A stretch of DNA of 15,215 nucleotides from Methanoregula sp. GTDB taxonomy: Archaea > Halobacteriota > Methanomicrobia > Methanomicrobiales > Methanospirillaceae. The stretch's first letter is position 1. Every line of letters begins with the position of its first letter. Made by a program: the position numbers and the translations under genes. The stretch is from positions 1 through 15,215 of the forward strand of contig JAURZP010000427.1 in the NCBI GenBank assembly GCA_030653335.1. Reading direction: 5' to 3'. Below, in pieces: positions 7,879 to 15,133 of the stretch. The notes under the pieces are model-generated. The model searched no databases. It was not told the origin of the DNA and saw only the letters and a list, made by a program, of their open reading frames with translations.

Positions 7879-8211
7879 CTACAGCAGCCGGGCCGATTTT
7901 CGTATCTCCCGGATTGTCCCTGCCATACCCTCAATCTGGAACAGGACCCGGGAGAACTCGCTGCCGGATGGTGTCTGGCGGGATGCAAACCGCTCCAGAT
8001 ACTCATGGTACTGGCGGGTTATCGTCTCCCGCAGGAGATCATCCTGTTTCCTCATTGCTTCGTTCACGATATCGGAGATATGCGGGAACTCATCAGCAAG
8101 CGTCTTTAAGTTCATGCCGCAGGGGATAAGGGTGTGCTGGATGGCATTCTTCGACTGGTCGGAGAGCGTAATACCTTTTTCCTGGATCTGGTGAATGTTC
8201 TCGTCGAGCTC
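7879..8211 (-). pseudogene. PhoU-like tail of the Na+/phosphate cotransporter, separated by an in-frame TGA
   Basis: The 110 codons following the TGA at 8212-8214 stay open in the same frame to a TAG at 7879-7881 and encode the PhoU-like C-terminal domain usual for this transporter group. The aligned codon in the other copy is GGA (Gly), so a single substitution made the stop. An ATG at 8113-8115 could restart translation and give a 78-residue piece, but no ribosome binding site stands out. In the 77 codons after that point the two copies differ by five substitutions, all synonymous, so the reading frame was under selection while those changes arose. It may be a recent break, a sequencing error, or a tail still made separately. 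UGA recoding is unlikely in this group of archaea. Confidence 0.75.
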
Positions 8212-8261
8212 TCAGGTCTGGTCGGCAAGCACCTGCCCGAGCTTGGAGATCCGGACAAGCC
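7880..8261. repeat. 382-bp direct repeat, copy B
   Basis: Partner of 1585-1966 (13 mismatches, no gaps). In this copy the sequence continues upstream into the complete transporter, so it is the source-like context; the other copy is truncated at this repeat's upstream end. Confidence 0.95.
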
Positions 8262-9465
8262 CGGCAAGGTGTGCGGTATCTTCTGACGAGAGATCGCGAC
8301 TGGAAAGGTCGAGGGCGGCCTCGCTTATCTGACCGTCAAGGTATGTTGCATAATCGCGGAGAAGGCGGATCTGCGGCGAGTACTTCTTTGGATCCGCAAG
8401 CACCGTCTCCAGTTCCTGCAACAGTTTTATAGGAAGCGTCAGGAGATGGGCGATCTCCTGCTCAATCTGACGGATTGCATCGGGCGTGGCAGCAGGCATC
8501 GGCTTCTGGAGATGCCGTGTAACAAATACGACATCGTCCTCTCTCCCTGGCACTGCCCGCATCACCAGCCGCTCGAACTGCCGGATAAGGATGAGGAAGA
8601 CGATGCAGCAGATCAAATTGAAGATCAGGTGCGCATTTGCCACCTGCTGCCCCGCGTCCCCGCCTAACGAGATGATGAAGTTGGTAAATGGTGAAAGGAA
8701 CGGCAGGAAGAGGAGCACGCCGAGGAAGTTGAAGAGGAAGTGTGCAACTGCCGCCCGTTTTGCCGAGGTGTTCATCCGCATGGCGATAAGGAGCGTTGTT
8801 GCCGGGGTGCCAAGGTTAGCCCCGAGAAGGATTGGTATGGCCATGGTCGGGGTGATGAGGCCGTTTTGGGACATGACTACGACAAGTCCGGTAGTAACGG
8901 AACTTGACTGGAAAATGTTCGTTATAAGGAACCCGAACGCAATCTGTAAAAAGACCGTATCCATCATCGCCATCAGTGCAATGAGCCCTGGGTCTGTGCG
9001 GTAAGGCACCATTACGCTTGAGATGAGCGAGAGGGAAAAGAAGACCAGGCCAAAGTAAAAGACGGGACGGCCGAAGATCCGGAACCTGCCCGGAATGATC
9101 CCGATAATAAATCCGATGAGAATGAACAGGGGGGCAAACGCGGTCAGGTTCAGCGCAACGAGCTGGGAGGTCATCGTTGTGCCAAGGTTTGCGCCGAAGA
9201 TGATCCCAAGGGATGCGGTAAAGGATATGATACCGGCGTTTACGAGCCCAACGGTGATGACCGTGGTCGCGGTGCTGGACTGGACAAGTGACGTAACGAG
9301 CGCACCTGCCGCAGTGCCCCGCACAGGCGTCTTTGTAAGGTGCTGGATGAGGTTCCGGAAATAATCACCCGCCGCGAGCTGGACTTCACGGGAGAACTGC
9401 TCGATCCCGTACAGGAAGAGGATGATACCCGGAATGATGGCAAAGACAAGTTCCCATGAGATCAT
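8212..9465 (-). CDS. Na+/phosphate cotransporter (NptA/PF02690-like), membrane domain, with premature stop
   Basis: This membrane protein of 417 residues would take up phosphate with Na+. It shows the inverted duplication diagnostic of the family: QSSTATT at 62-68 with GANLGTT at 91-97, and QSSSVTT at 186-192 with GANLGTPATT at 215-224. About eight to ten membrane segments occupy residues 5-295; a cytoplasmic helical region of the PhoU type begins near 330. Translation ends at TGA (8212-8214) in the middle of that region; without it the protein would be 528 residues. The ATG at 9463-9465 gives a normal N-terminus (MISWELVFAI, with the family's LFLYG at 16-20). The membrane part is undamaged and could still work, perhaps without regulation by its tail. 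The neighbouring downstream gene is an ATPase, an arrangement that recurs at the left end of the window. Confidence 0.9.
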   Translation of the reverse strand: MISWELVFAIIPGIILFLYGIEQFSREVQLAAGDYFRNLIQHLTKTPVRGTAAGALVTSLVQSSTATTVITVGLVNAGIISFTASLGIIFGANLGTTMTSQLVALNLTAFAPLFILIGFIIGIIPGRFRIFGRPVFYFGLVFFSLSLISSVMVPYRTDPGLIALMAMMDTVFLQIAFGFLITNIFQSSSVTTGLVVVMSQNGLITPTMAIPILLGANLGTPATTLLIAMRMNTSAKRAAVAHFLFNFLGVLLFLPFLSPFTNFIISLGGDAGQQVANAHLIFNLICCIVFLILIRQFERLVMRAVPGREDDVVFVTRHLQKPMPAATPDAIRQIEQEIAHLLTLPIKLLQELETVLADPKKYSPQIRLLRDYATYLDGQISEAALDLSSRDLSSEDTAHLAGLVRISKLGQVLADQT

Positions 9466-9510
9466 GTAGACACAACGCTTCTCTGATCAGTATTGACTCT
9501 GTGAACACCA

Positions 9511-9524
9511 CCCAGATATACCTG
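9511..9524 (-). promoter_or_regulatory. Possible TATA promoter of the Na/Pi cotransporter
   Basis: The minus strand reads CAGGTATATCTGGG about 50 nt before the ATG, within the 84-bp gap after the flavoprotein gene. Placement would give a leader of about 25 nt. Only the short TATA-like core supports it. Confidence 0.3.
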
Positions 9525-9549
9525 CGTGACTGGAGACAGGAGTATGGGT

Positions 9550-10377
9550 TTACTCCGTGACTGGTACCAGGTTCCCTTTGAGTCTGGCCTCGGCATCGAG
9601 CTGCATCATCTTAATGACGTTGTTGACAACTCCCTTTGTGTGACGGACGATCAACTCATCGCTGCGGAAAAATTCCTTGTCCGTGCTGCTGTTGAACTGC
9701 GAGCCGTGTGTCCTGAACGCGATGCCGAACGGGGCAAGGATATACCCCAGCTGCTGGAGGTTCAGCCAGACATCCATCGCAGTCTTGATAGCGCCGTCCT
9801 CGTGGCCGCAGACAAGAATACCTGCCACTTTTCCTTCGGTAAGCCCGGGCTTGTTCAGGTGATACAGGTTCTCCATGCAGGTTGTCCGGTCAAGGAAGAT
9901 CTTTAACCTTCCTGACATGCCGTTCCAGTTGATCGGGGATGCAATGATCACCGCCTTTGCCTGTGCAAGCATCTGGTGGAACGCCGGCATATCATCGTTC
10001 TTGTTCCGGCAGGGGTACGCACAGGACTCTGCCCGTACCGCGTAGCAGCACCAGCAGTAATCGATATGATACTCGCTTAAGTTGAACCTGCGGCAGCTTA
10101 CGCCCTGCTCGCGGAGATACTCTTCGGCAATGTCAGCCATGTAGCTGGTGTTGCCGGCCCGGTGGGTACTGCCATTGATGATGAGGACATCAAATTTTGC
10201 CCCATCATAGCGGAGTTGTTCCTTTGATTTAAAGATAATAAATTCCGGGGACGGGCTGTGGCAGACGGGGCAGCCTTTGGGCGGTTTTTCGCCCTCAAAG
10301 ACAAAACCGCAGACGGCACATCGCCATGAGGTCTTCTGTTGCGGGCTGGAAATGTCAAGTTGTGTGGGTGGCATCAT
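9550..10377 (-). CDS. Rubredoxin-like domain fused to an NADPH-dependent FMN reductase / iron-sulfur flavoprotein
   Basis: A 275-residue soluble redox protein. Residues 18-40 form a rubrerythrin-type rubredoxin knuckle, WRCAVCGFVFEG...KGCPVC, with Cys20, Cys23, Cys36 and Cys39 to bind one iron. From about residue 62 a flavodoxin-like fold follows: INGSTHRAGNT (67-77) for the FMN phosphate, a Cys cluster (108, 110, 111, 119, 123) at the place where the methanogen iron-sulfur flavoprotein Isf binds a 4Fe-4S cluster, and SPINWNGMSGRLKIFLDR (147-164) typical of the family. The cysteine spacing is not the standard CX2CX2CX4-7C, so the cluster type is open. Likely role is electron transfer or reduction of oxygen or other oxidants; the partner is unknown. 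Two ATGs stand in tandem (10372 and 10375); the first is chosen for its 6-nt spacing from AAGGAG. It is the only non-transport gene in the row. Confidence 0.92.
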   Translation of the reverse strand: MMPPTQLDISSPQQKTSWRCAVCGFVFEGEKPPKGCPVCHSPSPEFIIFKSKEQLRYDGAKFDVLIINGSTHRAGNTSYMADIAEEYLREQGVSCRRFNLSEYHIDYCWCCYAVRAESCAYPCRNKNDDMPAFHQMLAQAKAVIIASPINWNGMSGRLKIFLDRTTCMENLYHLNKPGLTEGKVAGILVCGHEDGAIKTAMDVWLNLQQLGYILAPFGIAFRTHGSQFNSSTDKEFFRSDELIVRHTKGVVNNVIKMMQLDAEARLKGNLVPVTE

Positions 10378-10383
10378 TGTAAT

Positions 10384-10389
10384 CTCCTT
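10384..10389 (-). promoter_or_regulatory. Ribosome binding site of the flavoprotein gene
   Basis: AAGGAG on the minus strand, 6 nt before the upstream ATG of the tandem pair. It favours 10375-10377 as the start. Confidence 0.75.
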
Positions 10390-10420
10390 GGTTCGAACAG
10401 GTTTATACAGTGTTTTGTCC

Positions 10421-10449
10421 TGGAATCGAAAAAGTTATGCAATATTCCA
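10421..10449 (-). promoter_or_regulatory. Possible promoter/operator of the flavoprotein gene
   Basis: TGGAAT (10421-10426) and ATTCCA (10444-10449) form a 6-bp inverted repeat around an AT-rich, TATA-like stretch (GCATAACTTTTT on the minus strand). A second palindrome, GTTCGAAC (10391-10398), lies just before the ribosome binding site. The arrangement suits repressor binding over a promoter, but short palindromes also arise by chance. The rest of 10378-10560 holds no gene. Confidence 0.25.
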
Positions 10450-10560
10450 GTACCCTACAGAGAAATTTTTCCTTGAATACGGAAATTCTGGTGCCGGTTA
10501 CTTTCTCCTTGCACATGGACTTCCGCGTTTTTTTGAGGATTATCAGGATCAAAAGGGCGA

Positions 10561-11976
10561 TTATTTCCGGATGGTGTTGATCAGGAGAACCATGGCATAA
10601 ATCCCGGTGATGATTATAAAAACGCCCCCCATCTGGACGAACGACTGGATGTATCTTTTACCTACCAGATAGGTGGCGTCTGTAGGATCGAAACCCAGAA
10701 CCATGTGCAAAACAATGATGATGACCAGTGTTGAGGGAATTACGTATTTGCACAGGAGGAAGATGGCCCGCGTCCCGGCTGAACCAGCCGCAGGCCCGGC
10801 ACCTGCGGTTTTTGGGGGCAGGAACCAGGTGAAGGCTACAGCGATCATGATCGCTGCAAAGTAGAGACCGAGCGTGCCGATCGTCTCGTCCATGATGTCG
10901 AGCACGGGAACACCCCATAAGGAGAGTTGCGCTGCACTGTAACTCAGTGCCGGTCCAAGGCTTACGAGTAGCAGGAACGCAGTCAGAATAGTTGTTGTCT
11001 TTGTCCGAGACCAGCCGGAGGCTTCCTGCACGGATGCCACACAGACTTCGAGCATCGAGATCGATGACGTGAAGGCGGCAACAAAGAGCACGACAAAGAA
11101 GGCGATTGCAACAAGGTGCCCGGCGGGCATTAAGGAGAATGCGAGCGGGAGCGTGGTGAATGCTAACTCGGTGCCGGCGGTTGGGGCGAGTCCGAACGTG
11201 AAGACTACCGAGAAGATAATGATGCCGGCAAGGAGCGCTATTCCGGTATCGGCAACCGTGATAATAACGGCTGATTTCGGGACATCCTCTTCCTTTGACA
11301 GGTATGCGCCGTACGTGAGCAGGATCCCCTCTCCTACCGAGAGGGAGAAGAACGCCTGCCCGAATGCTGCGAGCCAGAGATCGGCCCGGGACATGACCGA
11401 AAAATCGGGAGTGAAGATGAACAGGATCGCACTTCCGAATCCGGAAAGGGTGGCACAGAAAACCGCCATGAGGATGAGGATACCGATCATGAGCGGGACG
11501 AGTATGATGGCAATACGCTCAATTCCCTTCTGGATCCCAAACGAGACAACAATGCCGGTCAGAATGATGGCAATAATCCCGAAAACCACGGGAATATAGG
11601 AGCCCGTGAATGTGGCAAATGATGTCGTGGTCCCGAGAGTAGAGAATGTGGCATAGGCAAGCGTCCAGCCGGTGATGACAATATAATAACTGAGGATGAG
11701 AAAGACAACCGCACAGATAAACCACCCGAGAATCCGGAACTGCGGCCGGAGTGCAGTAAAGGCACTCACTACGGTCCCGCGGAACCGGCGCCCCATGGTG
11801 ATCTCAAGGATCATGAGCGGCAGCGCAAAGATGAAGACTGCAATGAGGTAGGGGATAAGGAATGCGCCCCCGCCGTTCTCCCCGACCAGTGAGGAGAAAC
11901 GCCAGATATTGCCAATCCCTACCGCTGCACCTATGGTTGCGAGTATGAATCCGAGATGTGACGACCAGCGTTCCAT
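10561..11976 (-). CDS. Sodium-dependent transporter of the SNF/NSS family, copy 2
   Basis: A second 471-residue LeuT-fold symporter, starting with the same MERWSSHLGFILA as the copy at 3875-5290 and about 60% identical by eye. It has the TM1 motif GAAVGIGNIWRFS with Asn23, ENGGGAFLIPY, the TM6 motif AFGQAFFSLSVGEG followed by YGAY, and TSS in TM8, so the Na+ sites appear complete. The two proteins differ most between the last membrane helices, where this copy has a Gly/Ala-rich loop (TAGAGPAAGSAG) in place of the other copy's sequence. It stands alone, with 133 bp before it and 183 bp after it, rather than behind an ATPase. No clear Shine-Dalgarno sequence precedes the ATG at 11974-11976. Different substrate from copy 1 is possible but cannot be read from the sequence. 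Confidence 0.93.
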   Translation of the reverse strand: MERWSSHLGFILATIGAAVGIGNIWRFSSLVGENGGGAFLIPYLIAVFIFALPLMILEITMGRRFRGTVVSAFTALRPQFRILGWFICAVVFLILSYYIVITGWTLAYATFSTLGTTTSFATFTGSYIPVVFGIIAIILTGIVVSFGIQKGIERIAIILVPLMIGILILMAVFCATLSGFGSAILFIFTPDFSVMSRADLWLAAFGQAFFSLSVGEGILLTYGAYLSKEEDVPKSAVIITVADTGIALLAGIIIFSVVFTFGLAPTAGTELAFTTLPLAFSLMPAGHLVAIAFFVVLFVAAFTSSISMLEVCVASVQEASGWSRTKTTTILTAFLLLVSLGPALSYSAAQLSLWGVPVLDIMDETIGTLGLYFAAIMIAVAFTWFLPPKTAGAGPAAGSAGTRAIFLLCKYVIPSTLVIIIVLHMVLGFDPTDATYLVGKRYIQSFVQMGGVFIIITGIYAMVLLINTIRK

Positions 11977-12109
11977 GGTTATGATCCAGCCTGAATTACC
12001 TGCATCTTCATTCTTTCACTTTCCCTTAAACAGTTAAAAAATATCCTGCAATACAATACAGGGAAATCCCCGTTTACGCCCTGTCATGAACAGGACAACC
12101 GTAACCAGC
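11977..12109 (-). other. Intergenic stretch with candidate terminator/promoter signals
   Basis: Between the antiporter stop and the transporter start the minus strand holds a short hairpin (12080-12094, CCTGT paired with ACAGG around a 5-nt loop) and a run of six T (12036-12041) in GATATTTTTTAAC. The T run may end antiporter transcripts, archaeal terminators being T-rich, or belong to a weak TATA element for the transporter gene. I cannot separate the two. Confidence 0.3.
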
Positions 12110-13597
12110 TCATCCAATTTCCCCATGCTCCGGAACTGCAGCCGTAAGGATCAGTTGTCGTATGTGGTCTGCCTTGTCTGATGTGGTAAGGATCAGGAGC
12201 GAGTCGTTCTCCTCCAGCACGGTACTTCCACGGGGGACGAACTGGTCATGGCCTTTCCCGATCAGGATGATAAGGGTGCCTGCGGGCAGGCCGAGGTTCA
12301 CGATCTGCCGGTTGATGGCCGGCGATTTGTGCGGGATCACCAGTTCGAGCAGTTCGCTGGTTGAATTATCGTCAGGATCTAACTCCATGTGGAACCGGGT
12401 ACGGGCGGCAAGTGGAGCTGCGAGCCCGGCTTTCCGTGCGATGAACGGGATCGAGGTTCCGTGGAGCAGGGCAGAGGTTATCACGATGAAGAATACCAGG
12501 TTGAAGATGAGGTGGGCCTGCGGTATTCCGGCGAGATAGGGAAAGGTGGCAAGCACGATGGGCGCTGCCCCCCGCAGCCCGACCCACGAGACCATGAGCT
12601 TCTCGTTTTTCCCCATCTTCCACGGGAGGAGGCAGAGATACACGGCCAGTGGCCGGGCAACAAAGATGAGGACAAAGGAGATAATCAGGCCCGGCACCAG
12701 CACCGGGAGGAGCTCTGAGGGGAACACAAAAAGTCCCAGGGCAAGGAACATGGTGATCTGCATCAGCCATGCGATACCTTCGTGGAACCGGATCAGGCTC
12801 CGTTTGTGGACGATCGCGCTGTTTCCTAAAACCAGCCCGGCAATATAGACAGCAAGGAACCCGTTGCCCCCGAAGAGTACCGCAATCCCGTACGTGAACA
12901 GGGCCATTGCAAGGGTCAGGACGGCATAGAGCCCTTCATACTCGAGTTTCAGGGCATTGATCAGCCATACCGTAACCTTCGCAAGACCGTAACCGACAAG
13001 GCCGCCGAACGCCATCTGCTGGATGAAGAGGGGGATGAGGGTCAGGATCGAGGATCCGGGATTCATGAGGAGCATGATCGCCCCGATCGTGAGGAAGACC
13101 GCCATGGGATCGTTGCTCGCCGACTCGAACTCCAGCAGGGGACGTATATCTCCTTTCAGGCTCGCCCGCCGTGAGCGGAGGGTGGCAAATACTGCTGCTG
13201 CATCCGTAGAAGAGACAATGGCTCCCAGTAAGAATCCCTCAAGAGGTGTGAAACCGAGAAGGAGTACGGCTGCAACACTGACGCCGAAGGCTGTCAGGAG
13301 GACGCCCGCAGTGGAAAGGCAGATACCTTTGGAAAGAACCGGCCTCACTTCCGACCACCGGGTGTCGATTCCTCCCGAGAACAGGATAAGAGCGAGGGCA
13401 ACGACCCCAACGGACTGGGCTATTGCGGGATTATCGAATACAATCCCGCCCGGGCCTTCTGAACCGGCAAGCATGCCCACGAGAATGAAGATCAGGAGTG
13501 CGGGGACGCCTAACCTTCCCGATACCTTGTTGGCAACGATACTGATGATGATAAGGGCAGCAGCACCAACAAGAATGAATTCGAGTCCGGGGATCAT
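12110..13597 (-). CDS. nhaP2: K+(Na+)/H+ antiporter of the NhaP2/CvrA type with RCK_C domain
   Basis: A 495-residue CPA1-family antiporter exchanging K+ or Na+ for H+. About 12-13 membrane segments fill residues 4-390. Family motifs are present: SSTDAAAVF at 129-137 and ESASNDP at 158-164, with Asn162-Asp163 as the ion-binding ND pair, and GLRGAAPIVLA in a late helix. Residues from about 400 form a cytoplasmic RCK_C (TrkA_C) domain (LVIPHKSPAINRQI...GLPAGTLIILI...GSTVLEENDSLLIL) that may sense a ligand and gate the exchanger. The ATG at 13595-13597 has AGAGGT 6 nt upstream. Somewhat shorter than the E. coli protein. It is divergent from the K+ channel gene at 14160, so both K+ export and K+ conduction genes share one intergenic region. 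Family sure; the symbol is by family likeness, and K+ over Na+ is an inference. Confidence 0.93.
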   Translation of the reverse strand: MIPGLEFILVGAAALIIISIVANKVSGRLGVPALLIFILVGMLAGSEGPGGIVFDNPAIAQSVGVVALALILFSGGIDTRWSEVRPVLSKGICLSTAGVLLTAFGVSVAAVLLLGFTPLEGFLLGAIVSSTDAAAVFATLRSRRASLKGDIRPLLEFESASNDPMAVFLTIGAIMLLMNPGSSILTLIPLFIQQMAFGGLVGYGLAKVTVWLINALKLEYEGLYAVLTLAMALFTYGIAVLFGGNGFLAVYIAGLVLGNSAIVHKRSLIRFHEGIAWLMQITMFLALGLFVFPSELLPVLVPGLIISFVLIFVARPLAVYLCLLPWKMGKNEKLMVSWVGLRGAAPIVLATFPYLAGIPQAHLIFNLVFFIVITSALLHGTSIPFIARKAGLAAPLAARTRFHMELDPDDNSTSELLELVIPHKSPAINRQIVNLGLPAGTLIILIGKGHDQFVPRGSTVLEENDSLLILTTSDKADHIRQLILTAAVPEHGEIG

Positions 13598-13603
13598 CGC
13601 GTA

Positions 13604-13609
13604 ACCTCT
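13604..13609 (-). promoter_or_regulatory. Ribosome binding site of the antiporter gene
   Basis: AGAGGT on the minus strand, 6 nt before the ATG. It supports the chosen start. Confidence 0.6.
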
Positions 13610-14126
13610 GTTCTGAACATAGGGACCGGTGGGGTGGGGCGGGCAATTTTGTCAGGGATGAAAGGTAATGAATGAATAGCTATGGTTGTGACAGAAGAAG
13701 TGATAAATTTTTGTTAATCGGTATATGCCAGCGGCACGGGTCTGGTAGAAAGGGACACCATACCCTCGGGGTTCCTCTGGATATATGGATTTGTGAAAAG
13801 GGTTCGTACCTGCTGCTGAACATTTCTGGTTTCCTGTGCAGAAACTGGGTTTTTCAATAATAGTGATTCAGGGAGTTCATACCAATGATAATTCCTCCCA
13901 GTTCATTTCCACGGGTTCCATACATTAAGACGAACCTGACTGACCGGTCTCCATACAAATCCTTGACTTTTTTCTTCCAGGTTCGCGGGTGGAAAATATG
14001 GTGAGTTGATATCGGGGATTGTGTCAAAGCGTGTCACGGTTCCGGAATGAGATAAATAATCTTATTAAAGGGGTGGTTGGGAATATCATCTCCTTTTTTA
14101 GTATCAATGCCATAACGCAAGGCGAC
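13610..14126. other. Divergent intergenic region without a recognisable gene
   Basis: About 520 bp between the antiporter and the channel. A 62-codon plus-strand frame (13672-13860) has no ribosome binding site, TATA box or recognisable protein pattern. AT-rich blocks (near 13710 and 14050-14065) could hold the antiporter promoter; the latter contains AATAA/TTATT as an inverted repeat. A T6 run lies near 13968. No tRNA, CRISPR or clear RNA fold is seen. The length is unusual for this compact region and could hide a regulatory RNA. Confidence 0.4.
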
Positions 14127-14138
14127 GGATTATATACT
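14127..14138 (+). promoter_or_regulatory. TATA promoter of the ion channel gene
   Basis: GGATTATATACT, with the core ATTATATA 24-31 nt before the A of the ATG at 14160. Archaeal transcription usually begins about 25 nt after the box, so the transcript should be leaderless. There is no Shine-Dalgarno sequence. An out-of-frame ATG at 14153 would start a short peptide only if the leader were longer. Confidence 0.65.
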
Positions 14139-14159
14139 CCAGAAAACGATCTATGACTG

Positions 14160-14981
14160 ATGAAGTTCTCCCTCTCCGTGCGGATGCGGGTGTACCTGAG
14201 TATCCTTATCTGTGTTATTGTTGCCGGTGTGATCGGTCTTGAAATTACCGAACAGCTCTCCCACCTTGACGCGCTGTATTTCCTTATCGTGACCATCGCG
14301 ACCGTGGGGTATGGGGACATCCATCCGGTTACAACCGCTGGCAAGGTCCTCGTCATGATCATTATCATCACCGGCGTCGGCTGTTTTGTCGGCATTGCCG
14401 CACATATGATCGAATCGGTAATCGAGGAGAAGGAGCGGAGGAGCCGGCTTGAGAAAATCAACATGATCATCGGGTCCTTCTTCTCCGAGGTCGGGATCGG
14501 GGTCTTAAAAAAATTCAATGAGCATGACCCGTCGGTTGATGAGATCCGGTCTGCACTTGTCATATCTCAAAACTGGTCCGATGCAGACTTCGCCCGAGCC
14601 CGGTCACTTATTGAGAAGCACCCTTACGCTCTTGACAGTTGTTCCGTTCCTATGGAAGATCTGTACCATTTCCTTATGGGCCATAAGGGATTCCTCCTTT
14701 CCATGCTCCAGAATCCCCGGCTGCTCGAACATGACAGTTTCACGCCTCTTATCCAGGCGCTCTATCACCTGATTGATGAGATGATGGCACGGGAGAGACT
14801 CACCAATCTCCCTCCGGCTGATTGTGCCCACCTCTCAGGCGACCTCAACCGGGTGTATCGTCTCCTGGTAATTGAATGGCTTGGGTATATGCAGTACCTC
14901 AGGCATGACTACCCCTTCCTGTTCTCACTTGCCATGCGGCAGAATCCCTTTGATAAAAACGCGTCCGTTATCGTTCAGTAA
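14160..14981 (+). CDS. Two-TM potassium channel with an unrecognised helical C-terminal domain
   Basis: A 273-residue membrane protein. TM1 covers about residues 10-28, a pore helix and the K+ selectivity filter TVGYGD follow at 48-53, and TM2 covers about 61-84, the KcsA/MthK core that forms a tetrameric pore. A charged helix, EEKERRSRLEKI (89-100), leads to a cytoplasmic part of about 170 residues. This part has no Rossmann GxGxxG motif and so is not an RCK domain, nor does it resemble a cyclic-nucleotide-binding or TrkA_C domain; it looks all-helical (for example DLYHFLMGHKGFLLSMLQ and PLIQALYHLIDEMMARERL). It probably controls gating, by unknown means. The start fits the TATA spacing. It stands alone on the plus strand, divergent from the antiporter, and is followed by T-rich terminators. 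Confidence 0.9.
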   Translation: MKFSLSVRMRVYLSILICVIVAGVIGLEITEQLSHLDALYFLIVTIATVGYGDIHPVTTAGKVLVMIIIITGVGCFVGIAAHMIESVIEEKERRSRLEKINMIIGSFFSEVGIGVLKKFNEHDPSVDEIRSALVISQNWSDADFARARSLIEKHPYALDSCSVPMEDLYHFLMGHKGFLLSMLQNPRLLEHDSFTPLIQALYHLIDEMMARERLTNLPPADCAHLSGDLNRVYRLLVIEWLGYMQYLRHDYPFLFSLAMRQNPFDKNASVIVQ

Positions 14982-15058
14982 AATGATCGGTAACGGCAGC
15001 AGAACGCCCACACGCCTGCAAGAAAAACGAGTGACAATTTCCCAGTTAACCCTGCACC

Positions 15059-15076
15059 TTTTTTTTATTTAAAAAA
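15059..15076. terminator. T-rich terminator, probably bidirectional
   Basis: Eight T then ATTT on the plus strand are followed directly by six A, giving T-runs on both strands. It lies about 80 bp after the channel stop. Archaeal RNA polymerase stops at such oligo-T runs. The two-sided form fits a convergent gene beyond it. More T-rich blocks follow up to 15215. Confidence 0.5.
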
Positions 15077-15133
15077 TGGGGAATATCTGACTGATCTTTT
15101 CGGGTTTTATCCGGATTTTTATCATTGCTGGAA

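Noticed and set aside
8212..8214. Selenocysteine or other recoding of the TGA in the Na/Pi gene
   Set aside because: The aligned codon in the paralogue is Gly, not Cys, and selenocysteine use in methanogens is known from Methanococcales and Methanopyrales, not Methanomicrobiales; pyrrolysine uses UAG.
10403..10516. 37-codon minus-strand frame between NSS copy 2 and the flavoprotein
   Set aside because: It overlaps the flavoprotein promoter region, has no good ribosome binding site and no recognisable pattern.
13672..13860. 62-codon plus-strand frame in the divergent intergenic region
   Set aside because: No ribosome binding site, no TATA box at fitting distance, and a Cys/Arg/Gly-rich composition typical of chance frames.
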